Positions 8,755 to 18,659 of a DNA stretch of 64,000 nucleotides are shown piece after piece (within the stretch, counting starts at the first letter, position 1; the number at the start of each line of letters is the position of its first letter). Source of the DNA: Halobellus rufus (lineage in GTDB: Archaea; Halobacteriota; Halobacteria; Halobacteriales; Haloferacaceae); the NCBI RefSeq assembly GCF_000739575.1, contig NZ_BBJO01000055.1, positions 17,812 to 81,811 on the forward strand, read 5' to 3'. The position numbers and the translations under genes were made by a program. The notes beneath the pieces were generated by a model that made no database searches, was not told the DNA's origin, and was given only the letters and a program-made list of their open reading frames with translations.

Positions 8755-9297
8755 CTACGCTCTCTCGCCCGCGTCGTCCTCGTCGTTCTCGTCGTCACCG
8801 CCCATCGGCCGCGCAGGCACGCCCGCGACCGTCGCACCCGGCGGCACGTCCCGGGTCACCAGCGAGTTCGCCGCGACCTGCGCGCCCTCGCCGATGGTCA
8901 CGCCGGGGAGCACGACCGCCTTCGCGCCGATCATCGCGCCGTCGCCGACGACGACCTCGCCCGTCCGGTACTCGTCCTGCAGGAACTCGTGACAGAGGAT
9001 CACCGAGTCGTAGCCGACGACGACCCCGTCGCCGAGGGTGATCAGTTCGGGCCAGAAGACGTCCGGAGTCGCTTCGAGCCCCCACGAGACGCCCTCGCCG
9101 ACGGTCACGCCGAGTCGACGGAGCGCCCAGCTTCTGACCCGGAGCGAAGGAGCGATCCGCGCGACCCACACGAGGAGGTAGTTGAGTACGACTCGCCAGA
9201 CCGGCTTCGCGTCGGTCCAGTACCGCAGCGAGTTCGCGGGGCCGGGCGTGGGGTGTCGCCGAAGGCGGTCGTGTCGGCGGGTGTCGTCGTCGCTCAC
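8755..9297 (-). CDS. Left-handed beta-helix acyltransferase (hexapeptide-repeat)
   Basis: This 180-aa protein carries hexapeptide-type turns from about residue 60 to 165 (for example [48 protein letters not shown]), ending with the usual [18 protein letters not shown]. This matches LbetaH acetyl/acyltransferases of the maltose/galactoside O-acetyltransferase group. The acyl acceptor cannot be read from sequence. I prefer the GTG at 9297 over ATG 9324: a TTTTGG promoter element lies about 26 bases upstream, which suits a leaderless transcript. The C-terminus is strongly acidic. It converges with the MscS gene, leaving only 3 bp. Confidence 0.82.
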   Translation of the reverse strand: MSDDDTRRHDRLRRHPTPGPANSLRYWTDAKPVWRVVLNYLLVWVARIAPSLRVRSWALRRLGVTVGEGVSWGLEATPDVFWPELITLGDGVVVGYDSVILCHEFLQDEYRTGEVVVGDGAMIGAKAVVLPGVTIGEGAQVAANSLVTRDVPPGATVAGVPARPMGGDDENDEDDAGERA

Positions 9298-9336
9298 GGC
9301 TGTGCTATCGCGCCGGACTCCCAAAAGTCCGCGCGT

Positions 9337-10629
<1,293 letters not shown>

Positions 10630-10782
10630 ACTCGGAGGACATACGCAGGGGAGTGTAAAGGTTGCTCTTCTATCGGGGCTAGATACACACATTCGTGGAT
10701 ACAAGGCCGAAGACGCGCCGCCTGTCAAACGGGCGTTTGACCCACCAGAAGACCCTTTCCGTCCCCTCCCACGGATACGCGT

Positions 10783-12222
10783 ATGGTCTCTCGCCCTCCC
10801 CGTGGAACGCCCGCGGTCTCCCGCAGGCGGCTCCTCCAGTTCGGCGTCGGGGCCGTCGCCGGCACGGTCGCCGCGGCCGGCTGTCTCGGCAGGCGCGGCG
10901 GCGACGTCGACCGCCTCTCGCTCGCGGACGACGCGCCGCCGCCGCTCTCGGACGGCCCCACCACGACGCCGGGCGACCTGCCCGAGTGGACGCCCGAGTG
11001 GACCGTCTCGTTCGACGGCTGGAACGTTCTCGGCCTCGACGCTGCTTCGGCAAACGGCGCGAACAGTCAGTCTGCGTCCGGCGGTGCCGACGACGACGTG
11101 CTGTACGCGACCCTGAGCGACGCCGACGGGGCGTCGGCCGTCGAAGCCATCGACCCCGCCGATCGAACGACCCTCTGGCGGCGCGAGATGTCCGGCGAGG
11201 CGGTCGGCGGCTCCCACGTCGCCTACGGCCGGATCGCCCGCGGCGGCTGGGGCGTGACGCCGACCGACGATGCCCTGTACGCCGTCGCGGGCGCGGCGGA
11301 CGAGCGCGAGTGGACGGCGCTCCACGCGTTCGACCGGACGAGCGGCGATCGCCGCTGGACGTTCGAGCGCGAGCGCGAACTCGCCGTCGCGGGCGTCTCC
11401 GAGGGTCTCGTCGTCGCCACGGGCTTGGAGTTCTTCCCGCCGCCGGACGTGACGCCGACGAGCCACCAGACGCCCGAGGAGCCGCTGACCACCGTCGTCT
11501 ACGGGATCGACGCGGCCGACGGGAGCCTCGCGTGGGAGCGGTCGTTCACCGCGGTCCGGGACGTCGCCGTCTCCCCGCGGGGCGTCGTCGTCGCCGCCGC
11601 CGACGGCCTCGTCGCGCTCGACCGCGAGGGCGACGACCGGTTCGCGCTCGAAGACGTATCCGCTCGCTGGGTCGAGATTGCCGAGGGTCGACTGTTCGTC
11701 CGCTCCGGGTCGGGCGAGGGCGCGACGCTGTCGGGCGTCGCGCCGAACGGCGACGTAGACTGGCGTCTCGACGCGCCGGTCGAGGAGCTCCTCCTCGACG
11801 GCGACCGGCTGTACGCCGGCGGCGAGGCGGTTCTGGCGGTCGAGACGGACGGAACCGTCGCGTGGCGCGACGACGACTACGGGCAGTGGCTCCTCCTCGA
11901 TCCCGACGGCGATACCCTGTACACGCGGTCCGGGCGGAGCGCGGACGCCGCGACGGCGTACGACGTCTCGGGCGCAGAGCGCTGGACGTTCGCGCCGCCG
12001 TCGAACAACTCGTGGCCGGAGACCGCGACCGCCGAAGCGATGGTCGCGACCGCCATCACCGGGGAGTCGGCCGACGAACCGTTCAAGACGGTGTACGCGG
12101 TCGACGCCGACGGCGAGGCGACTGCCGCACTCGAACGCGACACCGTCTTCGACGCCCTCGGCCTCGACGGCACCGTCTACCTCGCCGACGGGCGGTCGAA
12201 TCTGCTCGCGCTGTCGCCGTGA
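10783..12222 (+). CDS. PQQ-binding-like beta-propeller lipoprotein
   Basis: This 479-aa protein has a Tat lipoprotein leader: SRRRLLQFGVGAVAG followed by the lipobox AAAGC with the lipid-attached cysteine near residue 34. The rest is a series of propeller blades with the recurring pattern G-x-x-x-W-x-x-x (AIDPADRTTLWRREM, TSGDRRWTFERE, DGSLAWERSF, NGDVDWRLDAP, DGTVAWRDDD, GAERWTFAPP), as in PQQ-like or BamB-like repeat proteins. It is expected on the outer face of the membrane. No dehydrogenase residues are evident, so a binding or scaffold role is more likely than an enzyme. It reads toward the DUF255 gene, 78 bp downstream. Confidence 0.85.
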   Translation: MVSRPPRGTPAVSRRRLLQFGVGAVAGTVAAAGCLGRRGGDVDRLSLADDAPPPLSDGPTTTPGDLPEWTPEWTVSFDGWNVLGLDAASANGANSQSASGGADDDVLYATLSDADGASAVEAIDPADRTTLWRREMSGEAVGGSHVAYGRIARGGWGVTPTDDALYAVAGAADEREWTALHAFDRTSGDRRWTFERERELAVAGVSEGLVVATGLEFFPPPDVTPTSHQTPEEPLTTVVYGIDAADGSLAWERSFTAVRDVAVSPRGVVVAAADGLVALDREGDDRFALEDVSARWVEIAEGRLFVRSGSGEGATLSGVAPNGDVDWRLDAPVEELLLDGDRLYAGGEAVLAVETDGTVAWRDDDYGQWLLLDPDGDTLYTRSGRSADAATAYDVSGAERWTFAPPSNNSWPETATAEAMVATAITGESADEPFKTVYAVDADGEATAALERDTVFDALGLDGTVYLADGRSNLLALSP

Positions 12223-12300
12223 CCCCTCCCGGTCGAGCCGAGCGGTTCGGCGGGGTCTGTCTCCACGGGCCTTTAGTCGCTACGGCGCGGTAGCGACGGT

Positions 12301-14487
12301 ATGGACGATCCGCTCGCCCGAAACCGGCTCGACGAGGAGGAGAGCCCGTACCTCCGGCAGCACGCCGACAACCCGGTGCACTGGCAGCCGTGGGACGACG
12401 CCGCGCTCCGGGCGGCGCAGGCGACCGACCGGCCGATCTTCCTCTCGATCGGGTACTCGGCGTGTCACTGGTGTCACGTGATGGCCGAGGAGAGCTTCGA
12501 GGACGAGGAGGTCGCGGCCGTCCTCAACGACTCCTTCGTCCCGATCAAGGTCGACCGCGAGGAGCGCCCGGACCTCGACCGCGTCTACCAGACGATCTGC
12601 CAGCTCGTCACCGGCGGCGGCGGGTGGCCGCTCTCGGTGTGGCTCACCCCCGAGGGCAAACCGTTCTACGTCGGCACCTACTTCCCGAAGAACGAGAACC
12701 CCCAGCGCGGGAACGTCCCGGGGTTCCTGGACGTCTGCCGGTCCTTCGCGGCTTCGTGGGAGTCGGAATCCGACCGCGAGGAGATGGAGAACCGCGCTCA
12801 GCAGTGGACCGACGCGCTGCGGGACAATCTCGAAACGACCGATCCGGGCGGGTCGGGGACGTCTGGGGGCTCGACGTCGTCGTCGGGCGGCACGGCCGGC
12901 GGCGGCGAAAACGGCGCGCTCGGAAACGTCGCGAAGGCGGCGCTGCGCGCGACCGACAGCGAGCACGGCGGCTTCGGGTCCGGTGGTCCGAAGTTCCCCC
13001 AGCCCGGGCGGATCGAAGCGCTGCTCCGCTCGTACGCGCGCAGCGGGTCGGATGACGCGCTCTCGGCGGCGACGACGACACTGGACGCGATGGCGGCGGG
13101 CGGCATCTACGACCACGTCGGCGGCGGCTTCCACCGCTACGCGACCGACCGGGAGTGGACGGTTCCGCACTTCGAGAAGATGCTCTACGACAACGCGGAG
13201 CTCCCGCGGGTCTACCTCGCGGCCTACCGGCTCACCGGCCGGGAGTCGTACGCCACGATCGCCCGCGAGACGTTCGACTTCCTCGCGCGGGAGTTCCGCC
13301 ACGAGGAGGGCGGATTCTTCAGCACGCTCGACGCGCGGAGCGAGGGCGAGGAGGGCAAATACTACGTCTGGACGCCCGAGGAAGTGGAAGCGGCGATCGG
13401 CGACGAGCGAACGGCCGACATCGCGCTGGACCGCTTCGGGGTGACGCCGGGAGGGAACTTCGAGGGGAAGACCGTGCTCACGGTCGATGCGTCGATCCCG
13501 GAACTCGCGGACACGTACGACTGCGAGGAGCGGGAGATCGTCGACCGCCTCGACGACGCCCGAGCGGCGCTGTTCGAGGCGCGCGAGGAGCGTGTCCGTC
13601 CGGCGCGCGACGAGAAGGTACTGGCCTCGTGGAACGGGCTCGCGATTTCGAGTCTGGCTCGCGGCGGGCTGGTGCTCCGCGACGACGAGTACGCGGAGCT
13701 GGCAGCCGACGCGCTCGCGTTCGTCCGCGAGCACCTCTGGGACGCAGCGGACCGACGGCTCGCGCGCCGCTACAAGGACGGCGACGTGAAGGGCGACGGC
13801 TACCTCGACGACTACGCGTTCCTCGCTCGCGGGGCGTTCGACCTGTATCAGGTGACGGGTGACGTCGAGCACCTCGCGTTCGGGCTGGACCTCGCCCGCG
13901 TGATCGGCAGCGAGTTCTACGACGACGGGGCGGAAACGCTGTACATGACTCCGGCGGAGGGCGAGTCGCTCGTCACGCGACCGCAGGAGCTGCAGGACCA
14001 ATCGACGCCGTCCAGCGCCGGCGTCGCGACGAAACTCCTCCTCGATCTCGACGCGTTCGCCCCCGATGAGGGGTTCGGCGACGTCGCGAGCGCGGTGCTC
14101 GACACCCACGCGAACCGGATCCGCGGCCGGCCCCTCGAACACGTCTCGCTGGCGCTCGCGGTCGACGAGCGCGATCGGGGAGGGACGGAGGTCGTCGTCG
14201 CCGCCGAGGACTCGGGCGGGGCGGTCCCGCTTCCTGAGTCGCTCCGCGACTCGCTCGCGACGACGTACCTTCCGGACGCCGTCGTCTCGCCGCGGCCGCC
14301 GACGGACGGCGACCTCGACGGCTGGCTCGACGCGCTCGGACTCGGCGAGGTCCCGGCGATCTGGAAGGGCCGGGAGATGCGCGACGGCGAGCCGACGGTC
14401 TACGTCTGCGAGGGGCGGACGTGCTCGCCGCCGGCGCACTCGCTGTCGGAGGCGCTCGGCTGGTTCGATAGCGAGGGCGAGCCCTGA
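12301..14487 (+). CDS. DUF255 thioredoxin-domain protein (YyaL/SPATA20 family)
   Basis: This 728-aa protein starts with the DUF255 thioredoxin-like domain: SPYLRQHADNPVHWQPW, then PIFLSIGYSACHWCHVM with the CxxC pair C55/C58, and GGGGWPLSVWLTPEGKPFYVGTYFP. It continues into the alpha/alpha toroid (six-hairpin glycosidase-like) region seen in YyaL and SPATA20, with GGIYDHVGGGFHRYATDREW and VPHFEKMLYDNAEL. A Gly/Ser-rich linker (about residues 183-201) interrupts it, which is common in haloarchaeal members. The biochemical role of the family is unclear. Length is slightly above the usual 680-700 because of that linker. Confidence 0.92.
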   Translation: MDDPLARNRLDEEESPYLRQHADNPVHWQPWDDAALRAAQATDRPIFLSIGYSACHWCHVMAEESFEDEEVAAVLNDSFVPIKVDREERPDLDRVYQTICQLVTGGGGWPLSVWLTPEGKPFYVGTYFPKNENPQRGNVPGFLDVCRSFAASWESESDREEMENRAQQWTDALRDNLETTDPGGSGTSGGSTSSSGGTAGGGENGALGNVAKAALRATDSEHGGFGSGGPKFPQPGRIEALLRSYARSGSDDALSAATTTLDAMAAGGIYDHVGGGFHRYATDREWTVPHFEKMLYDNAELPRVYLAAYRLTGRESYATIARETFDFLAREFRHEEGGFFSTLDARSEGEEGKYYVWTPEEVEAAIGDERTADIALDRFGVTPGGNFEGKTVLTVDASIPELADTYDCEEREIVDRLDDARAALFEAREERVRPARDEKVLASWNGLAISSLARGGLVLRDDEYAELAADALAFVREHLWDAADRRLARRYKDGDVKGDGYLDDYAFLARGAFDLYQVTGDVEHLAFGLDLARVIGSEFYDDGAETLYMTPAEGESLVTRPQELQDQSTPSSAGVATKLLLDLDAFAPDEGFGDVASAVLDTHANRIRGRPLEHVSLALAVDERDRGGTEVVVAAEDSGGAVPLPESLRDSLATTYLPDAVVSPRPPTDGDLDGWLDALGLGEVPAIWKGREMRDGEPTVYVCEGRTCSPPAHSLSEALGWFDSEGEP

Positions 14488-14551
14488 GGCGAGACCGGGC
14501 GGTGAGGCGCGAACGGCCGGGCGTCGGCGGGCCGTAATCCGGTCGACAGGA

Positions 14552-15957
14552 TCAGGAAGTCGATGGCGAGACGGCGTTCGGGAGCCTGATGCTGATCGCG
14601 TTTCCGGACTGGGCCCCGGAGTCGACGGCGATCGAACCGCCGGAGAGTTCGACGCACCAGTAGACGAGCCAGAACCCGAGGCCGCTGCTGTGGTAGACGT
14701 CGTTCATCTCGTGGTTCCCCTCGAGTACGTCGGCCTCGATCGGCGGGATGGGCGCGCCGTCGTCCTCGACGGTGATCGTCGCGACGCCGTCGGCGCACCG
14801 AGCGGACACGCGCAGGAACGGGTCCGCCCGCTCGCTGTGACGGATCGCGTTCTCCAGCAGCTCGACGACGCAGAGGCACAGTTCCGCGCGGGCCCGAACG
14901 GTGCAGGACTCGATCGGACCGGTTTCGACGAGTCCTGCGCCGAACCGACGTCGATCGTGTCGAGGGCGTCCTCCACGAGAGACGGGAGGTCGACGCGTTC
15001 CCGACGCGCGCGCTTCGTGACGAGGTCGATGATCTCCCGTCCCTTTTCGGCGCTCTCGAGGAGCGCCTCGCCCGTGCGGCGGATCACCGCCGTTCGTTCT
15101 GCGGTTTCCGGGGCGTCGTCTTCGATGAGTTCCGCGACGCCCATGATGACGTTGAGGTCGTTCCGGAGGTTGTGCCTGAGGAGGTTGTCCATCACGTACA
15201 ACTGACGCTCGCGACGACGCCGGTCGGTGACGTCGCGCGCGAAGCCCGTGATCCGGACGACCTCCCCGTCCGCGACGATCGGTTCGGCCTGAACCCACAC
15301 CCAGCGGTTGTAGTTCTCTTCGGGGTTCACGCGGTACTCCATATCCACCGACTGACCGGCGCTGAGGCACTCCATCGCGTCTTGGACTCTCGGGAGGTCG
15401 TCGGGGTGGATCGCCTCGAGGAAGGACTCGGGGCTCGCCTCGACCTCGTCGGCCGGTCGGCCGTAGACCGCCTCGTAGGCGGGGTTGACGAACAGGACCT
15501 CCGACCAGTCGGCGTCGAACATCCACAGGACGTCCCCCGACACGGACGCGATCTCCTCCAGTCGCTCGGCGGTCTGTCGACGCTCCTCCTCCGCGTGCAC
15601 GCGGTCTGTGACGTCGCGTGAACTCACGACGTAGCCGTCGAGGGCCGAGTCGGTGAGGTTCGACATCCGGCTCTCGAGCCAGACCCACGACCCGTCTTTC
15701 GTCCGGTGTCGGTACTCGACGGTCGTCTCGGTGAACGAGTCGCGCTCGATGGTCCGGTCGAACGCTCTACGGACCATCTGTCGGTCGTTCGAGTGAACGT
15801 ACTCGAACGCGTTCTCGCCGAGCAGTTCCTCGGGCGCGAACCCCAGAATACGCTCTGTGGCGTCGTTGGCGTACGTGAACGCACCGCTCCGATCGAGTAG
15901 AACGATCTTGTCCTGCGTGTGATCCAGTAGGACACCCGTTAGGTCAGGTGCGTCCAT
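14552..15957 (-). pseudogene. PAS-PAS sensor histidine kinase, frameshifted
   Basis: The first 335 or so residues read MDAPDLTGVLLDHTQDKIVL and hold two PAS/PAC units (about 1-125 and 130-255; note DGSWVWLESRMSN and NRWVWVQAEP). They are followed by the haloarchaeal H-box MDNLLRHNLRNDLNVIMG with the phospho-accepting His. Near 14,941-14,955 the frame breaks. The correct continuation (FGAGLVETGPIESC, then ELLENAIRHSE as N-box and SSGLGFWLVYWCVELSGGSI as G-box) is in the frame that ends at 14,552. Inserting one base restores a complete 469-aa kinase. No membrane segment is visible, so it would be a cytosolic sensor. No response regulator is adjacent. It may be a true pseudogene or a sequence error. 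Confidence 0.85.
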
Positions 15958-16013
15958 CCGGTTCCGCGTTGCGCACGGTAGACACAAAAACCCGGTGCCC
16001 GGAAATCCGGACG

Positions 16014-16400
16014 TTACAACCGCGCAGCGAGGTAGCTCGCGATCGGCTGGTTCTCGTCCTCGACGTACCGCGCGACCTCCTCGCCGTCGCGTTCGACGAC
16101 GACGGTCGGGATCAACTCGACGTCGTACTCCTCGACGAGCGGGCCGATCTTGCTCCCGTCGTCGGCTTTCTCGACCGGGTAGTGGTGGACCCGCTCGTCG
16201 GGCACCTCGGCGGCGGCGAGCGCGGCTCCGAAGTCGGGCAGTTGGCCGCGGCAGTCGCCGCACCAGTCGCCGCCCCAGACGCGGAAGACGAGGCCGTCCT
16301 CCGAGAGCGCCTCGACCGCGTCGGCGTGGGCGTCGGCGTCCCACGCGGGGTTCGGCTGCATCGTTTCGAGCGTTCCGGCGTCGGCGTCGGCTTCGGACAT
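16014..16400 (-). CDS. Thioredoxin-family protein with WCGDC active site
   Basis: This 128-aa protein has a thioredoxin fold: VFRVWGGDWCGDCRGQLPDF with the redox pair C47/C50, the cis-proline segment ELIPTVVVERDGEEVARYV, and a short C-terminal helix. The active site is CGDC rather than CGPC, seen in TlpA-like and other atypical thioredoxins, and suggests a different redox potential or partner. No signal peptide is visible, so it is cytosolic. The ATG at 16400 is preferred; the longer in-frame start at 16517 adds residues without thioredoxin sequence. It is divergent from the cysteine synthase gene, 149 bp away. Confidence 0.82.
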   Translation of the reverse strand: MSEADADAGTLETMQPNPAWDADAHADAVEALSEDGLVFRVWGGDWCGDCRGQLPDFGAALAAAEVPDERVHHYPVEKADDGSKIGPLVEEYDVELIPTVVVERDGEEVARYVEDENQPIASYLAARL

Positions 16401-16549
16401 ATCCCGTCGTACGGCGGGCGAGGGGGTAAATCCCGCGGAAGGCGTCCACGGCTGCCCGGTCACCGCGCCCGCGACGGCGCGTCCCAGAAAGTGACACCGC
16501 GTGGCCGACGTCGTCACCGTCTTGTGCCCGAGTGACGAAGGTCGGGTCG

Positions 16550-17569
16550 ATGAACGCGAACGTGCTGGAGACCATCGGCTCGCCGCTGGTCCGCGTCGGC
16601 TCGCCGCCGGGCGCGACGATCGCCGCGAAGATCGAATCGAAGAACCCCGGCGGATCAGCGAAGGACCGCCCGGCGCTCGCGATGGTCGAGCGCGCCGAAC
16701 GAGAGGGGAAGATCGAACCGGGTGACGCCCTAGTCGAACCGACGAGCGGCAACACCGGGATCGGCCTCGCGGTCGTCGCGGCCGCGAAGGGCTACGACCT
16801 CACGGTCGTGATGCCGGGGTCGAAATCGCCCGAACGACGCCAGATTATGAAGGCCTACGGGGCCGACATCGAACTCGTCGACGGCGAGATCTCCGAGGCG
16901 AAAGACCGCGCGGACGAACTGGAACGAGAGGAGGGGATGATCCAGCTCCGACAGTTCGAGAATCCCGCGAACCCCCGGGCGCACTACCTGACGACGGGCG
17001 AGGAGATCCTCGAACAGATCGGCGACCGGACCGTCGACGCGCTCGTCGCCGGCGTCGGGACCGGGGGGACGATCACCGGCATCGGGCGTCGGCTGCGCGA
17101 GGCGTTCCCCGAGATGGAGATCGTCGCGGTCGAACCCGCCGACAACGCGGTCCTCTCCGGCGGCGAACCCGGCGCGGACGACTTCCAGGGGATGGGTCCG
17201 GGGTTCGTCAGCCCGAACCTCGACCGGGATCTGCTCGACGACGTCGAGACCGTGACCATCGAGGAGGCCGAGGCCGAGTGCCGCCGTCTCGCCCGCGAGG
17301 AGGGGATTCTCGTCGGGCAGTCCTCTGGCGCGTCGAACGTCGCCGCCAAGCGCGTCGCCGAACGGCTCGCCGACCCCAACGTCGAGTGCGCCGAGTCCGA
17401 ACCCGAGTACATCATCGAACGCGACGACGAGCGGACGGCTCCCGAAGACGGTAACGGGACTGGCGACGCCACCGCCGACGGCGCGTCGACCGACTGCCCC
17501 CTGATAATCACCGTCTTCTGGGACAGCGGCGAGCGGTACATGTCGACGGGGATGTTCGATCAGCAGTGA
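16550..17569 (+). CDS. cysK: Cysteine synthase family PLP enzyme (O-acetylserine sulfhydrylase type)
   Basis: This 339-aa fold-type II PLP enzyme carries the lysine motif SKNPGGSAKDRPAL, the substrate loop EPTSGNTGIGLA, the phosphate-binding GVGTGGTITGIGR and the GQSSGASNVAA block. These fit O-acetylserine sulfhydrylase/cystathionine-beta-synthase-type enzymes; the exact acceptor (O-acetyl- or O-phosphoserine) cannot be decided. The C-terminal third has a low-complexity acidic insert (TAPEDGNGTGDATADGAST) before the conserved TVFWDSGERYMST. ATG 16550 is used; a GTG at 16532 would add six residues. Confidence 0.88.
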   Translation: MNANVLETIGSPLVRVGSPPGATIAAKIESKNPGGSAKDRPALAMVERAEREGKIEPGDALVEPTSGNTGIGLAVVAAAKGYDLTVVMPGSKSPERRQIMKAYGADIELVDGEISEAKDRADELEREEGMIQLRQFENPANPRAHYLTTGEEILEQIGDRTVDALVAGVGTGGTITGIGRRLREAFPEMEIVAVEPADNAVLSGGEPGADDFQGMGPGFVSPNLDRDLLDDVETVTIEEAEAECRRLAREEGILVGQSSGASNVAAKRVAERLADPNVECAESEPEYIIERDDERTAPEDGNGTGDATADGASTDCPLIITVFWDSGERYMSTGMFDQQ

Positions 17570-17990
17570 GTTCACCAACCAGTTCGGAAAAGGCGAACAG
17601 GTAGTGTCGTAATCCGAACAGACTGCCCGGACAATCGATGGAACCGGTTCCCCGAGTGGTTTCCTCGAAAGCTACAGTGAAAAACCCGATTTAGCTATGG
17701 ATTATCAGTCTATCCGAGCATACACACGGGAATCGTCGCTGGCTGTTGCAGTTAGGGTTACATAAGTGGGAGATTATAAGTATCGGGACGACGAACAATT
17801 CTGATGCCGGGGTGCCTCTGACAACCGGCATACTGTAGCGTTCGACCCGGCGACACGGTGCCTCGTGTTTCCGGAACTGTGGCCGAATCGACGGCCGCGT
17901 CCGCTACAAGCGCGCTGTGGCCGCTCTGCCCGGACGGTCACAGCGCGGATTTTCGCGCAGTCGCCTGCTGCTCAGCACGCAAGGCGTTCG
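17570..17990. other. 421-bp intergenic region, AT-richer, no gene seen
   Basis: Between cysK and the DUF123 gene (which converge) I find no supported coding frame. The middle part (about 17,660-17,800) is clearly AT-richer than its surroundings, with TTAGCTATGGATTATCAG and GATTATAAGTATC. There is a perfect 7-bp inverted repeat, ATGCCGG at 17804-17810 and CCGGCAT at 17825-17831, with a 14-base loop. The region could serve as terminator space, carry a small RNA, or be a remnant of a lost gene. Confidence 0.5.
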
Positions 17991-18536
17991 TCATTCCCGA
18001 ACCGACGCGACGGCCTCCAAGCCCATCGAGCGGAGCGTGTCGACGTCGGAGGCGCCGATCAGATGCGTAGCGCACGCGCAGTCCGATGCACCGAACCCGG
18101 GGAGCGGGACCGCCGGTCCCCCAGTCGGATCCGCCGCACGCTCGCGGAGCCCCGACGCCAGTCGACACTCGACGTCGGCGTGCGGCGCGGCGATCACCGC
18201 CGCCAGCGAGACGTCCGGGTGGCCGCCGAAGTAGTCGACGTGCCAGTGTCGGACGTCGTGGTCGCCGGCCGCGACGCGCCGGTGCCGATCGACGCGCCCG
18301 AGCCCGTTCGGGCCGAACGCGCTGCCGACGTAGGCGTACGCGCCGGCTTCGAACGTCGCCGCACCGAGCGCACCGATCTCCACAGTCAGCGGCGCGTCGG
18401 TCGAATAGCACAGGACGTAGCTCCCCGGCGGTGCCGTCCCCGCGCCGATTCCGAGGGGGTCTTCCCCGGCGGCGATGGCTGCGGGATCGACGACGAGAGC
18501 CCGCGTGTCGTTCGTCCCGTCGTCTGCCTCTCTCAT
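17991..18536 (-). CDS. DUF123 (GIY-YIG-like) protein
   Basis: This 181-aa protein contains the DUF123 core from about residue 38: [21 protein letters not shown], then [22 protein letters not shown] and [10 protein letters not shown]. The two tyrosine-glycine strands resemble GIY-YIG nucleases, and in some archaea this domain is fused to endonuclease III, hinting at DNA repair. The C-terminal part has the conserved cysteines of CRLASGL and [12 protein letters not shown], which could bind a metal. The N-terminal 35 residues are an acidic extension. It is divergent from the DUF1998 helicase gene, 123 bp apart. Confidence 0.82.
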   Translation of the reverse strand: MREADDGTNDTRALVVDPAAIAAGEDPLGIGAGTAPPGSYVLCYSTDAPLTVEIGALGAATFEAGAYAYVGSAFGPNGLGRVDRHRRVAAGDHDVRHWHVDYFGGHPDVSLAAVIAAPHADVECRLASGLRERAADPTGGPAVPLPGFGASDCACATHLIGASDVDTLRSMGLEAVASVRE

Positions 18537-18659
18537 AGCACGGTCGAGGGACGGCGTGCGAAAAACTGTGTTGGGACCGCCGCGTCAGCGGCTACTGCGG
18601 CACCGCGCTACTGCGACCGTAACCGTGAGGGTGCCGCCGCCCGGAGGGGAGAGATAACC

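Noticed and set aside
10630..11466. N-terminal extension of PurD
   Set aside because: Antisense to the PQQ-propeller gene; PurD begins at the MSETVLLVGGGG block.
15958..16755. N-terminal extension of the histidine kinase
   Set aside because: It overlaps the thioredoxin gene in another frame and reads as Arg-rich shadow; the kinase starts at ATG 15957.
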